64,000 bases of DNA, taken from the NCBI RefSeq assembly GCF_040656415.1, contig NZ_JBFAMC010000008.1, forward strand, positions 51,667-115,666. The letters run 5' to 3'. Shown in pieces: positions 54,067 to 63,614 of this stretch. Numbering within the stretch: position 1 is the first letter of the stretch; every line of letters begins with the position of its first letter. Source of the DNA: Rhodococcus_F sp040656415. GTDB taxonomy: Bacteria > Actinomycetota > Actinomycetes > Mycobacteriales > Mycobacteriaceae. The position numbers were made by a program, and so were the translations under genes. Under the pieces are notes generated by a model, which searched no databases, had not been told where the DNA came from, and saw nothing but the letters and a program-made list of their open reading frames with translations.

Positions 54067-55005
54067 GTGGTGAAACACTTTCTCCGGGATGATGACCTCA
54101 CCCCTACACAACAGGCGGAAGTACTCGAACTTGCAGCCAGGTTGAAGAAGGATCCTTTCGCGGAACGGCCGCTGGAGGGCCCACGGGCTGTGGGGGTGAT
54201 TTTCGAGAAGAACTCGACTCGCACACGTTTTTCGTTCGAGGTGGGTATCGCTCAACTCGGCGGGCACGCGGTCGTCGTCGACGGGCGCAGCACGCAACTC
54301 GGCCGTGAGGAGACGCTGCAGGATACGGGCCGAGTTCTGTCCCGATACGTCGATGCCGTCGTTTGGCGCACCTTCGGACAGAAGAGGTTGGAGGCGATGG
54401 CATCTGGCGCCGACGTCCCGATCGTGAACGCGTTGTCGGACGAGTTCCACCCGTGCCAAGTGCTCGCCGACCTCCAGACGCTCAACGAGCAGAAGGGTTC
54501 ACTCGTCGGGCTCAAACTCACCTACCTCGGCGACGGCGCCAACAATATGGCGCACTCCCTGATACTCGGCGGTGTCACTGCGGGAATCGACGTCACCATT
54601 GCTAGCCCCACCGGATTCGAGCCCCTGCCGTGGGTCGTCGAAGCGGCAAGGGCTCGGGCCGCCTCGACCGGTGCCACTCTCACCGTCAGTTCTGATCCGC
54701 AATCGGCGGTCGTCGGTGCAGATGCTCTCGTGACTGACACGTGGACTTCGATGGGGCAGGAGAACGACGGACTCGACCGTGTCGGCCCATTCCGGCCGTT
54801 CCAGATAAACGAGGCATTGCTCGCGAAGGCCGATTCCGACGCTGTGGTCCTGCACTGTCTACCCGCTCACCGCGGCGAGGAGATCACCGACGCCGTACTC
54901 GACGGACCTCAGAGCGTCGTCTGGGACGAAGCTGAAAACCGTCTCCACGCGCAGAAGGCGCTACTGGTGTGGCTGCTGGCGCAGCGGACGGGAGAACGAC
55001 CGTGA
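54067..55005 (+). CDS. argF: ornithine carbamoyltransferase
   Basis: A 312-residue transcarbamylase. The carbamoyl-phosphate loop FEKNSTRTRFSFE, the HPCQVLADLQT motif and the ornithine-binding HCLPAHRGEEI are intact. GTG start at 54067, or 54070 in the same run. It ends overlapping argR as GTGA. Confidence 0.97.
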   Translation: MVKHFLRDDDLTPTQQAEVLELAARLKKDPFAERPLEGPRAVGVIFEKNSTRTRFSFEVGIAQLGGHAVVVDGRSTQLGREETLQDTGRVLSRYVDAVVWRTFGQKRLEAMASGADVPIVNALSDEFHPCQVLADLQTLNEQKGSLVGLKLTYLGDGANNMAHSLILGGVTAGIDVTIASPTGFEPLPWVVEAARARAASTGATLTVSSDPQSAVVGADALVTDTWTSMGQENDGLDRVGPFRPFQINEALLAKADSDAVVLHCLPAHRGEEITDAVLDGPQSVVWDEAENRLHAQKALLVWLLAQRTGERP

Positions 55006-55508
55006 ATGCCGCCCAGCGTGCCGCCAACGCTGCGACGGCACCGACGCGCGCCGGACGACAGGCGCGGATCGTCGACCTCCTCTCGAACAACCCCGTGCGC
55101 AGCCAGACGGAACTCGCCACGCTGCTCGCAGCCGAAGGCATCGAAGCCACCCAGGCCACCTTGTCACGTGACCTCGAAGAGCTTGGTGCCGTGAAACTTC
55201 GGGCCGCCGATGGCGGAGCCGGGGTGTACATGGTGCCCGAGGACGGGAATCCCGTGCGTGGCGTTTCCGGCGGAACGGACCGCCTCTCGCGGTTGCTGGG
55301 GGAGTTGTTGGTCTCGACGGACGCCAGTGGCAACTTGGCGGTGCTGCGAACTCCGCCGGGAGCAGCGCACTACCTGGCCAGTGCACTCGACCGGGCGTCA
55401 TTAACCGACGTCGTGGGAACAATCGCCGGCGACGACACCATTCTCGTGGTGGCTCGTGAGCCGCTCAGTGGGTCGGAACTGGCCGCCAAGATAGAACATC
55501 TCGCCTGA
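55002..55508 (+). CDS. argR: arginine repressor
   Basis: A 168-residue ArgR. The N-terminal winged helix domain reads RQARIVDLLSNNPVRSQTELATLLAAEGIEATQATLSRDLEELGAVKL; the C-terminal hexamerisation and arginine-binding domain has VLRTPPGAAHYLASALDR and GTIAGDDTILVVARE. It should bind the ARG-box-like site before argC and repress its own operon. Confidence 0.97.
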   Translation: MNAAQRAANAATAPTRAGRQARIVDLLSNNPVRSQTELATLLAAEGIEATQATLSRDLEELGAVKLRAADGGAGVYMVPEDGNPVRGVSGGTDRLSRLLGELLVSTDASGNLAVLRTPPGAAHYLASALDRASLTDVVGTIAGDDTILVVAREPLSGSELAAKIEHLA

Positions 55509-55556
55509 CAACTTGAATCGTCTCTACAGATAGTCAACCTAAGGAGCACAAGCACC

Positions 55557-56756
55557 ATGGCCGATCGCGTCGTACTCGCCTACTCGGGCGGGCTGGACAC
55601 CTCAGTCGCCATCAGCTGGATCGGTAAGGAGACGGGCAAGGAAGTCGTTGCTGTCGCCATTGATCTCGGCCAGGGCGGTGAGGACATGGAGGTCGTGCGT
55701 CAGCGTGCCCTCGACTGCGGCGCGGTCGAGTCGGTCGTAGTCGATGCCCGCGACGAGTTCGCTGACGAGTACTGCCTGCCGACCATTCAGGCCAACGCGC
55801 TCTACATGGACCGCTACCCGCTGGTGTCGGCCATCAGCCGTCCACTGATCGTCAAGCACATTGTGAAGGCCGCACGCGACCACGGTGGCACGGTGGTGTC
55901 CCACGGCTGCACCGGTAAGGGCAACGACCAGGTGCGCTTCGAGGTGGGCTTCGGTGCCCTCGCGCCCGACCTCGACGTCATCGCACCGGTCCGCGACTAC
56001 GCCTGGACTCGTGAGAAGGCCATCTCCTTCGCCGAGGAGAACAACATTCCGATCAACGTCACCAAGCGCTCGCCGTTCTCGATCGACCAGAACGTGTGGG
56101 GCCGTGCGGTCGAGACGGGATTCCTCGAAGACTTGTGGAACGCCCCCACCAAGGACGTCTACGACTACACCCAGGACCCGACGCTCAACTGGAACAGCCC
56201 AGACGAGCTGATCATCAGCTTCGAGGCGGGCAAGCCCGTTGCGATCGACGGCAAGTCCGTCACCGTGCTCGAAGCGATCCAGGAACTCAACAAGCGTGCC
56301 GGTGCCCAGGGCGTCGGCCGTCTCGACGTCGTCGAGGATCGTCTCGTCGGCATCAAGAGCCGTGAGGTCTACGAGGCCCCGGGCGCGATGGTGCTCATCA
56401 AAGCGCATCAGGAGCTCGAACACGTCACCCTCGAGCGCGAGCTGGGCCGCTACAAGCGTCAGATGGAGCAGCGGTGGAGCGAGCTGGTCTACGACGGCCT
56501 GTGGTTCTCGCCGCTCAAGACCGCGCTGGACGCGTTCGTGCAGAAGAGCCAGGAGCGGGTCACCGGCGACATCCGCCTGTTCCTGCACGGCGGGGCGATC
56601 ACTGTCAACGGCCGCCGTAGCCCCGAGTCCCTGTACGACTTCAACCTGGCCACCTACGACGAGGGCGACACCTTCGACCAGTCGTACGCCAAGGGATTCG
56701 TCAACATCCACGGCCTGTCCTCCAAGGTCGCGGCAAAGCGCGACCTGGGTCTGTAG
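55557..56756 (+). CDS. argG: argininosuccinate synthase
   Basis: A 399-residue enzyme joining citrulline and aspartate with ATP. P-loop-type VLAYSGGLDTSVAISW, then SHGCTGKGNDQVRFE and the SIDQNVWGR motif are intact. AAGGAG lies ten bases before the ATG. The 48-bp gap after argR is the largest in the operon after argC, so an extra promoter here is possible. Confidence 0.98.
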   Translation: MADRVVLAYSGGLDTSVAISWIGKETGKEVVAVAIDLGQGGEDMEVVRQRALDCGAVESVVVDARDEFADEYCLPTIQANALYMDRYPLVSAISRPLIVKHIVKAARDHGGTVVSHGCTGKGNDQVRFEVGFGALAPDLDVIAPVRDYAWTREKAISFAEENNIPINVTKRSPFSIDQNVWGRAVETGFLEDLWNAPTKDVYDYTQDPTLNWNSPDELIISFEAGKPVAIDGKSVTVLEAIQELNKRAGAQGVGRLDVVEDRLVGIKSREVYEAPGAMVLIKAHQELEHVTLERELGRYKRQMEQRWSELVYDGLWFSPLKTALDAFVQKSQERVTGDIRLFLHGGAITVNGRRSPESLYDFNLATYDEGDTFDQSYAKGFVNIHGLSSKVAAKRDLGL

Positions 56757-56758
56757 CC

Positions 56759-58207
56759 GTGTCCGAGCAAGGCGATACGGGGGCCGCTTCCCGTGAAGGC
56801 GTCACCGTCGAAGGAGCGCTGTGGGGCGGGCGGTTCGAGTCCGGGCCGGCCGCCGCCATGGCGGCACTGAGCAAGTCCACGCACTTCGACTGGGCGCTGG
56901 CTCCCTACGACGTCCGGGCCTCGCAAGCGCATGCGCGCGTGCTGCACAAGGCTGGGTTGCTCAGTGACGCCGACCTCGAGAGCATGCTCGACGGACTGGC
57001 GCGGCTCGGCGGCGACGTTCAGAGCGGGGCATTCGTTCCCGCCGAGACCGACGAGGACGTGCACGGCGCACTCGAGCGCGGACTGATCGAGCGTGTCGGC
57101 CCGGAGGTCGGCGGCCGATTGCGGGCAGGTCGTTCACGCAACGACCAGGTGGCCACACTGTTCCGGATGTGGCTGCGTGATGCCGTACGACGCGTCGCCG
57201 ACGGAGTCCTCGACATCGTCGACGCGCTCGCCACGCAGGCCGCAGCGCACCCGGCGGCGGTGATGCCCGGCAAGACGCACCTGCAGGCGGCACAGCCGGT
57301 GCTGCTTGCGCATCACTTGCTCGCGCACACGCATCCGCTGCTGCGCGATGTGGAGCGCCTGCGGGACCTCGACAAGCGGGCGGCGGTGTCGCCCTACGGT
57401 TCCGGTGCGCTAGCAGGGTCCTCTCTCGGGCTCGACCCCGATGCGATTGCGGACGAGTTGGACTTCGACTCGGCGGCCGAGAACTCGATCGACGCCACCT
57501 CCTCGCGCGATTTCGCGGCCGAGGCGGCTTTCGTGTTCGCGATGATCGGTGTGGATCTGTCTCGGATGGCTGAGGAGGTGATCCTCTGGAGCACCCCGGA
57601 ATTCGGCTACATCACGCTTGCCGACGCCTGGTCGACGGGCTCCTCGATCATGCCGCAGAAGAAGAATCCGGATGTATCCGAGCTGACGCGAGGGAAGTCG
57701 GGTCGGCTCATCGGCAACCTGACCGGGCTCCTGGCCACGTTGAAGGCGCAGCCGCTCGCCTACAACAGGGATCTGCAGGAGGACAAGGAGCCGGTCTTCG
57801 ACTCGGTCGCGCAGCTCGAACTGTTGCTGCCTGCGATCACCGGGCTGGTCTCGACGCTCGAGTTTCACACCGACCGAATGGCGGAACTGGCGCCGGCGGG
57901 TTTCACGTTGGCCACCGACATCGCCGAGTGGTTGGTACGTCGCGGCGTACCTTTTCGGGTCGCACACGAGGCAGCAGGGGCGTGCGTCCGCGTTGCCGAG
58001 GCGCGTGGTGCCGGGCTCGAGGATCTCACCGACGACGAACTCGCAGCGGTCGACCCAGCTCTTACTCCGAGCGTGCGGGAGGTGCTCACCGTCGAGGGCT
58101 CGATTGCCTCACGCAGCGCAAGGGGCGGTACGGCAGGTACCCGCGTGGCCGAGCAACTCGGCGGGATCCGTCAGCTGTCGGAGTCATTGCGGCAGTGGTG
58201 TCGTTGA
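56759..58207 (+). CDS. argH: argininosuccinate lyase
   Basis: A 482-residue fumarase/aspartase superfamily lyase. The signature GSSIMPQKKNPDVSE and the THLQAAQPV and DNFAAE-type (SSRDFAAEAAFVFA) regions are present. It releases arginine and fumarate. It starts at a GTG two bases after argG, with a short N-terminal extension before GALWGGRFESGP. Confidence 0.98.
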   Translation: MSEQGDTGAASREGVTVEGALWGGRFESGPAAAMAALSKSTHFDWALAPYDVRASQAHARVLHKAGLLSDADLESMLDGLARLGGDVQSGAFVPAETDEDVHGALERGLIERVGPEVGGRLRAGRSRNDQVATLFRMWLRDAVRRVADGVLDIVDALATQAAAHPAAVMPGKTHLQAAQPVLLAHHLLAHTHPLLRDVERLRDLDKRAAVSPYGSGALAGSSLGLDPDAIADELDFDSAAENSIDATSSRDFAAEAAFVFAMIGVDLSRMAEEVILWSTPEFGYITLADAWSTGSSIMPQKKNPDVSELTRGKSGRLIGNLTGLLATLKAQPLAYNRDLQEDKEPVFDSVAQLELLLPAITGLVSTLEFHTDRMAELAPAGFTLATDIAEWLVRRGVPFRVAHEAAGACVRVAEARGAGLEDLTDDELAAVDPALTPSVREVLTVEGSIASRSARGGTAGTRVAEQLGGIRQLSESLRQWCR

Positions 58208-58319
58208 GCAGGTAGGACGCCCGAGTTCAATGCCGCGCTATGCGCATTGACGCAGTAGTGTGAGGGCGGGTCAAAGTAGGCGTGCGTTAGAAACTCGAGA
58301 GGCTTTGGGGGGAGTGTTT

Positions 58320-61301
58320 GTGGGATCGACTACCGAATCGGTGATGGGGACCATTCGACGCGTTGTGGCTACGGCGCAGAACGGGTTGGAGGTCGTTCGT
58401 CTCGGTGGACTCGAGACGGGCGTGACTACATCACCATTCGAGGTGATCGAACGGTCGACGATGTATCGGCTTCGGAGGTACTTTCCCGATACCGCCGAAG
58501 CTGGACCTCCGATCGTTCTCGTTCCACCCATGATGATGTCCGCCGACGTCTACGACGTGACGCGGGACCAGGGTGCTGTCGGCATCCTGCACGACATGGG
58601 CATCGATCCGTGGGTCGTGGACTTCGGCTCGCCCGACTCCGAAGAGGGTGGCTGGGATCGCAATCTTGCCGATCACGTGATCGCCATCAGCGAGATCATC
58701 GACCAAGTTCATACGCACACCGGACGTGACGTCCATCTCTCCGGATACTCGCAAGGTGGGATGTTCGCGTACCAGGCGGCGGCATACCGTCGCAGTCGCA
58801 ACATCGCGAGTCTGGTCACCTTCGGAAGTCCGGTCGACACTCTTGCCGGGCTTCCGTTCGGCATCCCCGCCGGGCTGGCCTCCGATGCAGCCGACTTCCT
58901 CGCGGATCACGTCTTCAACCGACTAGCGGTGTCGAGTTGGATGGCGCGTACGGGTTTTCAACTCCTCGACCCGGTCAAGACTCTCAAATCGCGCGTCGAC
59001 TTCGTCAGGCAACTCCACGATCGGGAGGCGTTGCTTCCTCGTGAACAGCAACGGCGATTCCTTGCTTCCGACGGTTGGGTGGCGTGGTCCGGTCCTGCGG
59101 TCGCGGAGTTGCTCAAGCAATTCATCGCGCACAACCGGATGATGACCGGTGGATTCGTGATCAAGGACCAGGTGGTCTCGCTTGCGGAACTGACGTGCCC
59201 GATCCTCGCGTTCGTCGGTGAGGTCGACGATATAGGGCAACCAGTGGCGGTTCGTGGCATCCGCCGTGCAGCCCCTCGCGCAAAGGTCTTCGAATCTACC
59301 TTGCGAGCGGGGCATTTCGGGCTCGTTGTCGGTTCCTCTGCCGCAACTCGCACGTGGCCCACCGCCGGACGTTTCGTTTTGTGGACCGAGGGACTCGGTA
59401 AGCGGCCCTCCGAGCTGTCGGTAATGCGCCACGACGCAAGTGTGCGCCGCAAATCGGGTGTCACCGTGAGTGATCGCATCATGCACACCGTGGCATCGGT
59501 CGCCGAGGTAAGTGTCGGGGTCGGTAAGGGAATCAGCGATTTCGCGTCGGGTGCGCTACGGGGAACGGTGGAGTTGTCTGGCGAAGCGACCCGGGCACTG
59601 CCACGACTGGCCCGGCTGGATCAGATTCAGCCGCATACTCAAATTTCCTTGAGCCGGTTACTGGCTGAGCAGCGCAAGAAGGCACCCAACGGGGAGTGCT
59701 TCCTGTTCGACAACAGCGTCCACACATACGAAGCTGTGAACCAGCGGATCGACAACGTGGTCCGCGGGTTGATCCAAGCAGGTGTTCGTCCCGCAGCCCA
59801 CGTCGGCGTCGTGATGCACACGCGCCCCAGCGCGCTGGTCGCGATCGCAGCCCTTTCACGCCTCGGCGCGGTGGCAGTTCTGCTGCCCCCTGGACGGGAT
59901 ATCAGCTCTGTCCTGCACCAGGACGGTGTGGAACACATAGTGGTCGATCCGGAGAATCTCGACTCCGTGATCACGAGCGGAATCCAGATTCTCGTACTGG
60001 GTGGCGGTGACCTCCGCAGCCTCGACGTCGACCCGTCAGCGGATGTCGTGGACCTCGAGCAGATCGATCCCAAAGAGGTGTCGCTACCGGGTTGGTACAG
60101 GCCCGATTCGGGTGTCGCACGTGAGTTGGCCTTCATCATCTGCAGTGAGGCCAGTGGGCAGTGGGAGATGAAGCGGATCACCAACTACCGGTGGGCTCTG
60201 TCCGCGTTCGGAACGGCATCTTCCGCCGATCTCGACCGCGGCGACACCGTATATTGCCTTGCTCCTCTGCACCATTCGTCGACTTTGCTCGCCGCAATCG
60301 GTGGGGCACTGGCGGGTGGGTCGAGGCTCGCGCTCACCCGGGGTCTCGACCCAGAGAGGTTCGACGAAGAGGTCCACCGATACGGCGTGACGGTGGTCAG
60401 CTACACGTGGACGATGATGCGTGAAATCCTCGATTCCGACAGCATCGTCCACGACGGGGGCTACCCCATCCGGCTCTTCATCGGCTCAGGAATGCCGCAG
60501 GGGCTGTGGCGCCGGACGACAGAGCAATTCGCGCCGGCGAAGGTCCTCGAGTTCTATGCCTCCACCGAGGGTGATGTGGTTCTTGCGAATGTGGCCGGGG
60601 TCAAGGTCGGGGCGAAGGGGCGCCCCCTGCCGGGTAGCGCGGAAGTACGACTAGCCGGCTTCGATCCGATCGAGGGTCGACTGATCGAGGACGAGCGGGG
60701 GTTCATCAGGGAATGCGGGGATGGCGAGGTCGGGTTGCTTCTCGGCAGAGCAGGCGTGCACGCCGAGGTGTCAGGTGGCGCGATACGTGGGATCTTCGCT
60801 GCCGGCGATGCCTGGATCCCGACAGAACATCTCTTCCGCCGCGATTCCGGCGGGGACTACTGGTTGGTCGATCACAAGAAGACTGTGATCGCGACGCCGA
60901 GAGGACCTGTCTTCACACAGCCGATCGTGGACGCCCTGGTGTCCTTCGAACGGATCGACCTGGCCGTGGCCTACGGCGTGGAGGTTGGGGGGATTACGTT
61001 GGCTGTCGCCGCGTTCACCCTGCTCGACGGGCGCGTACCTCGGGTGGCGGAGATCTCCGATGCCCTCGGCGCGCTTCCGCTCGAGTCGCGTCCCGATATC
61101 GTTCACATGGTGGCAGACATCCCATTGGGGTCTTCGTACCGCCCGAATGCCGATACCTTGCGCGCGAGCGGGCTGCCGAAACCGGGAACGCGCGCGTGGT
61201 ATCTGGATCGGTCCTCGCATCAGTACAAACGGTTGACGAAGGCAGTAGTCGCAGGGCTGCGGGAGGGTTCGCCCGACGTAGTCGAGCGCACGGTAACCTG
61301 A
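58320..61301 (+). CDS. PHA-synthase-like alpha/beta hydrolase fused to acyl-CoA synthetase-like domain
   Basis: About 993 residues. Residues 30-380 form a PhaC-like alpha/beta hydrolase (PIVLVPPMMMSADVYDVTR, DPWVVDFGSPD) with the elbow GYSQGG near residue 143, Ser in place of the Cys of true PHA synthases. Residues about 440-990 form an ANL acyl-CoA synthetase-like domain with EFYASTEGD near 745 and WLVDHKKTVI. The usual Ser/Thr/Gly-rich P-loop is replaced by ICSEASGQWEMKR near 606. Start at GTG 58320, five bases after GGGGGGAG. Lipid metabolism is likely; the reaction is unknown. Confidence 0.85.
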   Translation: MGSTTESVMGTIRRVVATAQNGLEVVRLGGLETGVTTSPFEVIERSTMYRLRRYFPDTAEAGPPIVLVPPMMMSADVYDVTRDQGAVGILHDMGIDPWVVDFGSPDSEEGGWDRNLADHVIAISEIIDQVHTHTGRDVHLSGYSQGGMFAYQAAAYRRSRNIASLVTFGSPVDTLAGLPFGIPAGLASDAADFLADHVFNRLAVSSWMARTGFQLLDPVKTLKSRVDFVRQLHDREALLPREQQRRFLASDGWVAWSGPAVAELLKQFIAHNRMMTGGFVIKDQVVSLAELTCPILAFVGEVDDIGQPVAVRGIRRAAPRAKVFESTLRAGHFGLVVGSSAATRTWPTAGRFVLWTEGLGKRPSELSVMRHDASVRRKSGVTVSDRIMHTVASVAEVSVGVGKGISDFASGALRGTVELSGEATRALPRLARLDQIQPHTQISLSRLLAEQRKKAPNGECFLFDNSVHTYEAVNQRIDNVVRGLIQAGVRPAAHVGVVMHTRPSALVAIAALSRLGAVAVLLPPGRDISSVLHQDGVEHIVVDPENLDSVITSGIQILVLGGGDLRSLDVDPSADVVDLEQIDPKEVSLPGWYRPDSGVARELAFIICSEASGQWEMKRITNYRWALSAFGTASSADLDRGDTVYCLAPLHHSSTLLAAIGGALAGGSRLALTRGLDPERFDEEVHRYGVTVVSYTWTMMREILDSDSIVHDGGYPIRLFIGSGMPQGLWRRTTEQFAPAKVLEFYASTEGDVVLANVAGVKVGAKGRPLPGSAEVRLAGFDPIEGRLIEDERGFIRECGDGEVGLLLGRAGVHAEVSGGAIRGIFAAGDAWIPTEHLFRRDSGGDYWLVDHKKTVIATPRGPVFTQPIVDALVSFERIDLAVAYGVEVGGITLAVAAFTLLDGRVPRVAEISDALGALPLESRPDIVHMVADIPLGSSYRPNADTLRASGLPKPGTRAWYLDRSSHQYKRLTKAVVAGLREGSPDVVERTVT

Positions 61302-61335
61302 CAGCGCTCACCTGGATCGGTTGGAGAGGACTGCC

Positions 61336-61575
61336 GTGGACATAGATGCGACGTTGCTTGGTATCCTCGCGTGCCCGCAAGACAAGGGCCCTCTGCTGCT
61401 CGTCGGAGACGAATTGCTTTACAACCCTAGGCTGAGGCGGGCGTATCCAATCGAGAACGGGATCCCGGTCCTCCTTATCGACGAAGCACGAGACGTGAGC
61501 GCGGAGGAGCACGAGGCGCTGCTCGCCAGGTCTCGAGAGAATCCTGATCAGTCGGGTATCGACTCTGTGGGCTAG
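61336..61575 (+). CDS. Trm112 family protein
   Basis: A 79-residue protein of the Trm112/UPF0434 family: LLGILACPQDKGPLLLVGDELLYNPRLRRAYPIENGIPVLL. Eukaryotic Trm112 activates methyltransferases, and bacterial members are thought to do likewise. Only one Cys of the possible zinc site is seen. Start at GTG 61336 after GGAGAGGA. Confidence 0.88.
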   Translation: MDIDATLLGILACPQDKGPLLLVGDELLYNPRLRRAYPIENGIPVLLIDEARDVSAEEHEALLARSRENPDQSGIDSVG

Positions 61576-61656
61576 CGCTGCTGCACTGGTCGACCTGATG
61601 TGATGAGTTTGTGTGACCACGGTGTTCCGGCGTCAACGGTTGAGGACAATCGATAG

Positions 61657-62265
61657 GTGACCGCCGAACGACTTGCCATGGCAGACCCGGTAGACGCTGC
61701 CAAGCTCGTCCTCGGGTCCATGCTGATCGTCGGCGACGTGCGCATCCGCATCGTCGAAGTGGAGGCGTACGGCGGGGAGCGAAACGGGCCGTGGCCCGAT
61801 CCCGCGTCCCACTCGTACCGCGGCAAGACACCCCGCAACGAGGTGATGTTCGGTCCGGCAGGATGCTTGTACGTCTACCGCAGCTACGGCGTGCACTACT
61901 GCATGAATATTTCGTACGGACCCGTGGGAATCGCAGGCGGAGTGCTCCTGCGGGCGGGGGAAGTGCTCGCTGGCAGTTCGACGGTTCGGGCCCGGAGGCC
62001 GCTCGCCGCACGACCTGCAGATTGGGCTCGGGGTCCCGGCAATCTGGGTTCGGCTACCGGCGTCACACTCGAAGAGAACGGCGTGGCCCTGTTCGCGGAC
62101 GATTCCCCTGTGCGATGCGAAATCGGGGCAGCGAGCAATTGGGACTGTGGCCCGCGCGTCGGGGTCGGCGTCGCGGCTGACCGGCCGTGGCGTTTCTGGA
62201 TCCCGGAGTCCGAGGCAGTCTCCACGTACCGCAGAAGCCCGCGTGCGCGGGTCGTCGAGTGGTAA
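61657..62265 (+). CDS. mpg: DNA-3-methyladenine glycosylase (AAG/Mpg type)
   Basis: A 202-residue AAG-family glycosylase. The catalytic Glu lies in RIVEVEAYGG, followed by DPASHSYRGKTPRNEVMFGPAGCLYVYRSYGVHYCMNI and the GPGNLGSATGV motif. It removes alkylated bases such as 3-methyladenine. GTG start; lies 17 bp before tyrS, as in mycobacteria. Confidence 0.94.
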   Translation: MTAERLAMADPVDAAKLVLGSMLIVGDVRIRIVEVEAYGGERNGPWPDPASHSYRGKTPRNEVMFGPAGCLYVYRSYGVHYCMNISYGPVGIAGGVLLRAGEVLAGSSTVRARRPLAARPADWARGPGNLGSATGVTLEENGVALFADDSPVRCEIGAASNWDCGPRVGVGVAADRPWRFWIPESEAVSTYRRSPRARVVEW

Positions 62266-62281
62266 ATGGGATGATCGAGGC

Positions 62282-63559
62282 GTGACTGAGAACATCATCG
62301 ATGAATTGACCTGGCGTGGACTCATTGCCCAATCAACCGATCTAGACGCGTTGCGCCGTGATCTCGACGCCGGGCCGGTCACACTGTATGCGGGTTTCGA
62401 CCCGACCGGACCGAGTCTGCATGCAGGCCATCTGGTGCCCCTGCTGGCGCTGAAGCGCTTCCAGCGCGCGGGCAATCGCCCTATTGTCCTTGCCGGCGGG
62501 GCAACTGGGTTGATCGGTGATCCGCGCGACATCGGCGAGCGCACGTTGAACTCCGCCGACACGGTTGCCGAGTGGGCAGACCGGATCCGAGGACAACTCG
62601 AGCGATTCGTGGACTTCGACGACTCCGCGAGCGGGGCGATCATCGAGAACAACATGACCTGGACCGGCAAACTGTCGGCCATCGATTTTCTGCGTGACAC
62701 CGGCAAACACTTCTCGGTCAACGTGATGCTGGCCAGGGACACCGTGAGACGTCGCCTCGAATCCGACGGCATGTCCTACACCGAGTTCAGTTACATGTTG
62801 CTGCAGGCGAATGACTATCTACAACTACGCCGAAATCATGGGTGCACGTTGCAGGTCGGTGGGTCCGACCAGTGGGGGAACATCATCGCCGGTGTCGAAC
62901 TGAACCGGCGTGTCGACGCCGAATCGGTTCACGGCCTCACAGTTCCACTGGTTACCTCGGCTGACGGCAAGAAGTTCGGAAAGTCGACTGGGGGCGGAAG
63001 CCTGTGGCTCGACCCGGACATGACGAGTCCCTACGCCTGGTACCAGTACTTCGTGAACACCAGCGATGCCGACGTGATCAAGTACCTGCGCTGGTTCACC
63101 TTCCTCTCGGCAGAGGAACTGGCGGAACTCGAGATCGCGACCGCAGAGCGACCACATGCCCGCGAGGCGCAACGGGCACTTGCGGCCGAGATGACGACGC
63201 TTGTGCATGGTGAAGAAAACACCCGCGCTGTGGAGTTGGCGAGCCATGCGCTGTTCGGCCGCGCGGAGCTGCAGGACTTGGACGAACCGACCCTCGGTGC
63301 TGCGCTTCGCGAAGCGTCCGTCGCGGATCTGGCACCGGGTCAGGCTTCCAGCATCGTTGATCTGCTGGTGCTCAGTGGTCTGTGTGAGAGCAAGGGGGCG
63401 GCCCGTCGAACCGTGAAGGAAGGCGGCGCCTCGGTCAACAATCAGAAGATCGGCAGTGAGGACTGGACTCCCGGGTCCGCAGATTTGCTCCACGGCAGAT
63501 GGCTGGTGATTCGTCGCGGAAAGCGCAACTTTGCCGGCATCAGAGTGCTCGCAGGCTAG
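62282..63559 (+). CDS. tyrS: tyrosyl-tRNA synthetase
   Basis: A 425-residue class I synthetase. HIGH motif is present as PSLHAGHLVPL in GFDPTGPSLHAGH and KMSKS as KKFGKST. TyrRS-specific SYMLLQANDYLQL and GGSDQWGNI are present, and the C-terminal S4 RNA-binding domain reads GLCESKGAARRTVKEGGASVNNQKI. Start at GTG 62282; a longer frame from 62147 overlaps the glycosylase gene. Confidence 0.98.
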   Translation: MTENIIDELTWRGLIAQSTDLDALRRDLDAGPVTLYAGFDPTGPSLHAGHLVPLLALKRFQRAGNRPIVLAGGATGLIGDPRDIGERTLNSADTVAEWADRIRGQLERFVDFDDSASGAIIENNMTWTGKLSAIDFLRDTGKHFSVNVMLARDTVRRRLESDGMSYTEFSYMLLQANDYLQLRRNHGCTLQVGGSDQWGNIIAGVELNRRVDAESVHGLTVPLVTSADGKKFGKSTGGGSLWLDPDMTSPYAWYQYFVNTSDADVIKYLRWFTFLSAEELAELEIATAERPHAREAQRALAAEMTTLVHGEENTRAVELASHALFGRAELQDLDEPTLGAALREASVADLAPGQASSIVDLLVLSGLCESKGAARRTVKEGGASVNNQKIGSEDWTPGSADLLHGRWLVIRRGKRNFAGIRVLAG

Positions 63560-63572
63560 CTGGCTTGCGGCG

Positions 63573-63614
63573 GGGCACACCGAGCCGAGCGGTCGAACCA
63601 GGCTTGGTGTGCCC
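63573..63614 (+). terminator. hairpin terminator after tyrS
   Basis: GGGCACACCGAGCC pairs with GGCTTGGTGTGCCC (14 bp, one G-T) around a 14-base loop, 13 bp after the tyrS stop. No T run follows, which is common for actinobacterial terminators. Confidence 0.7.
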
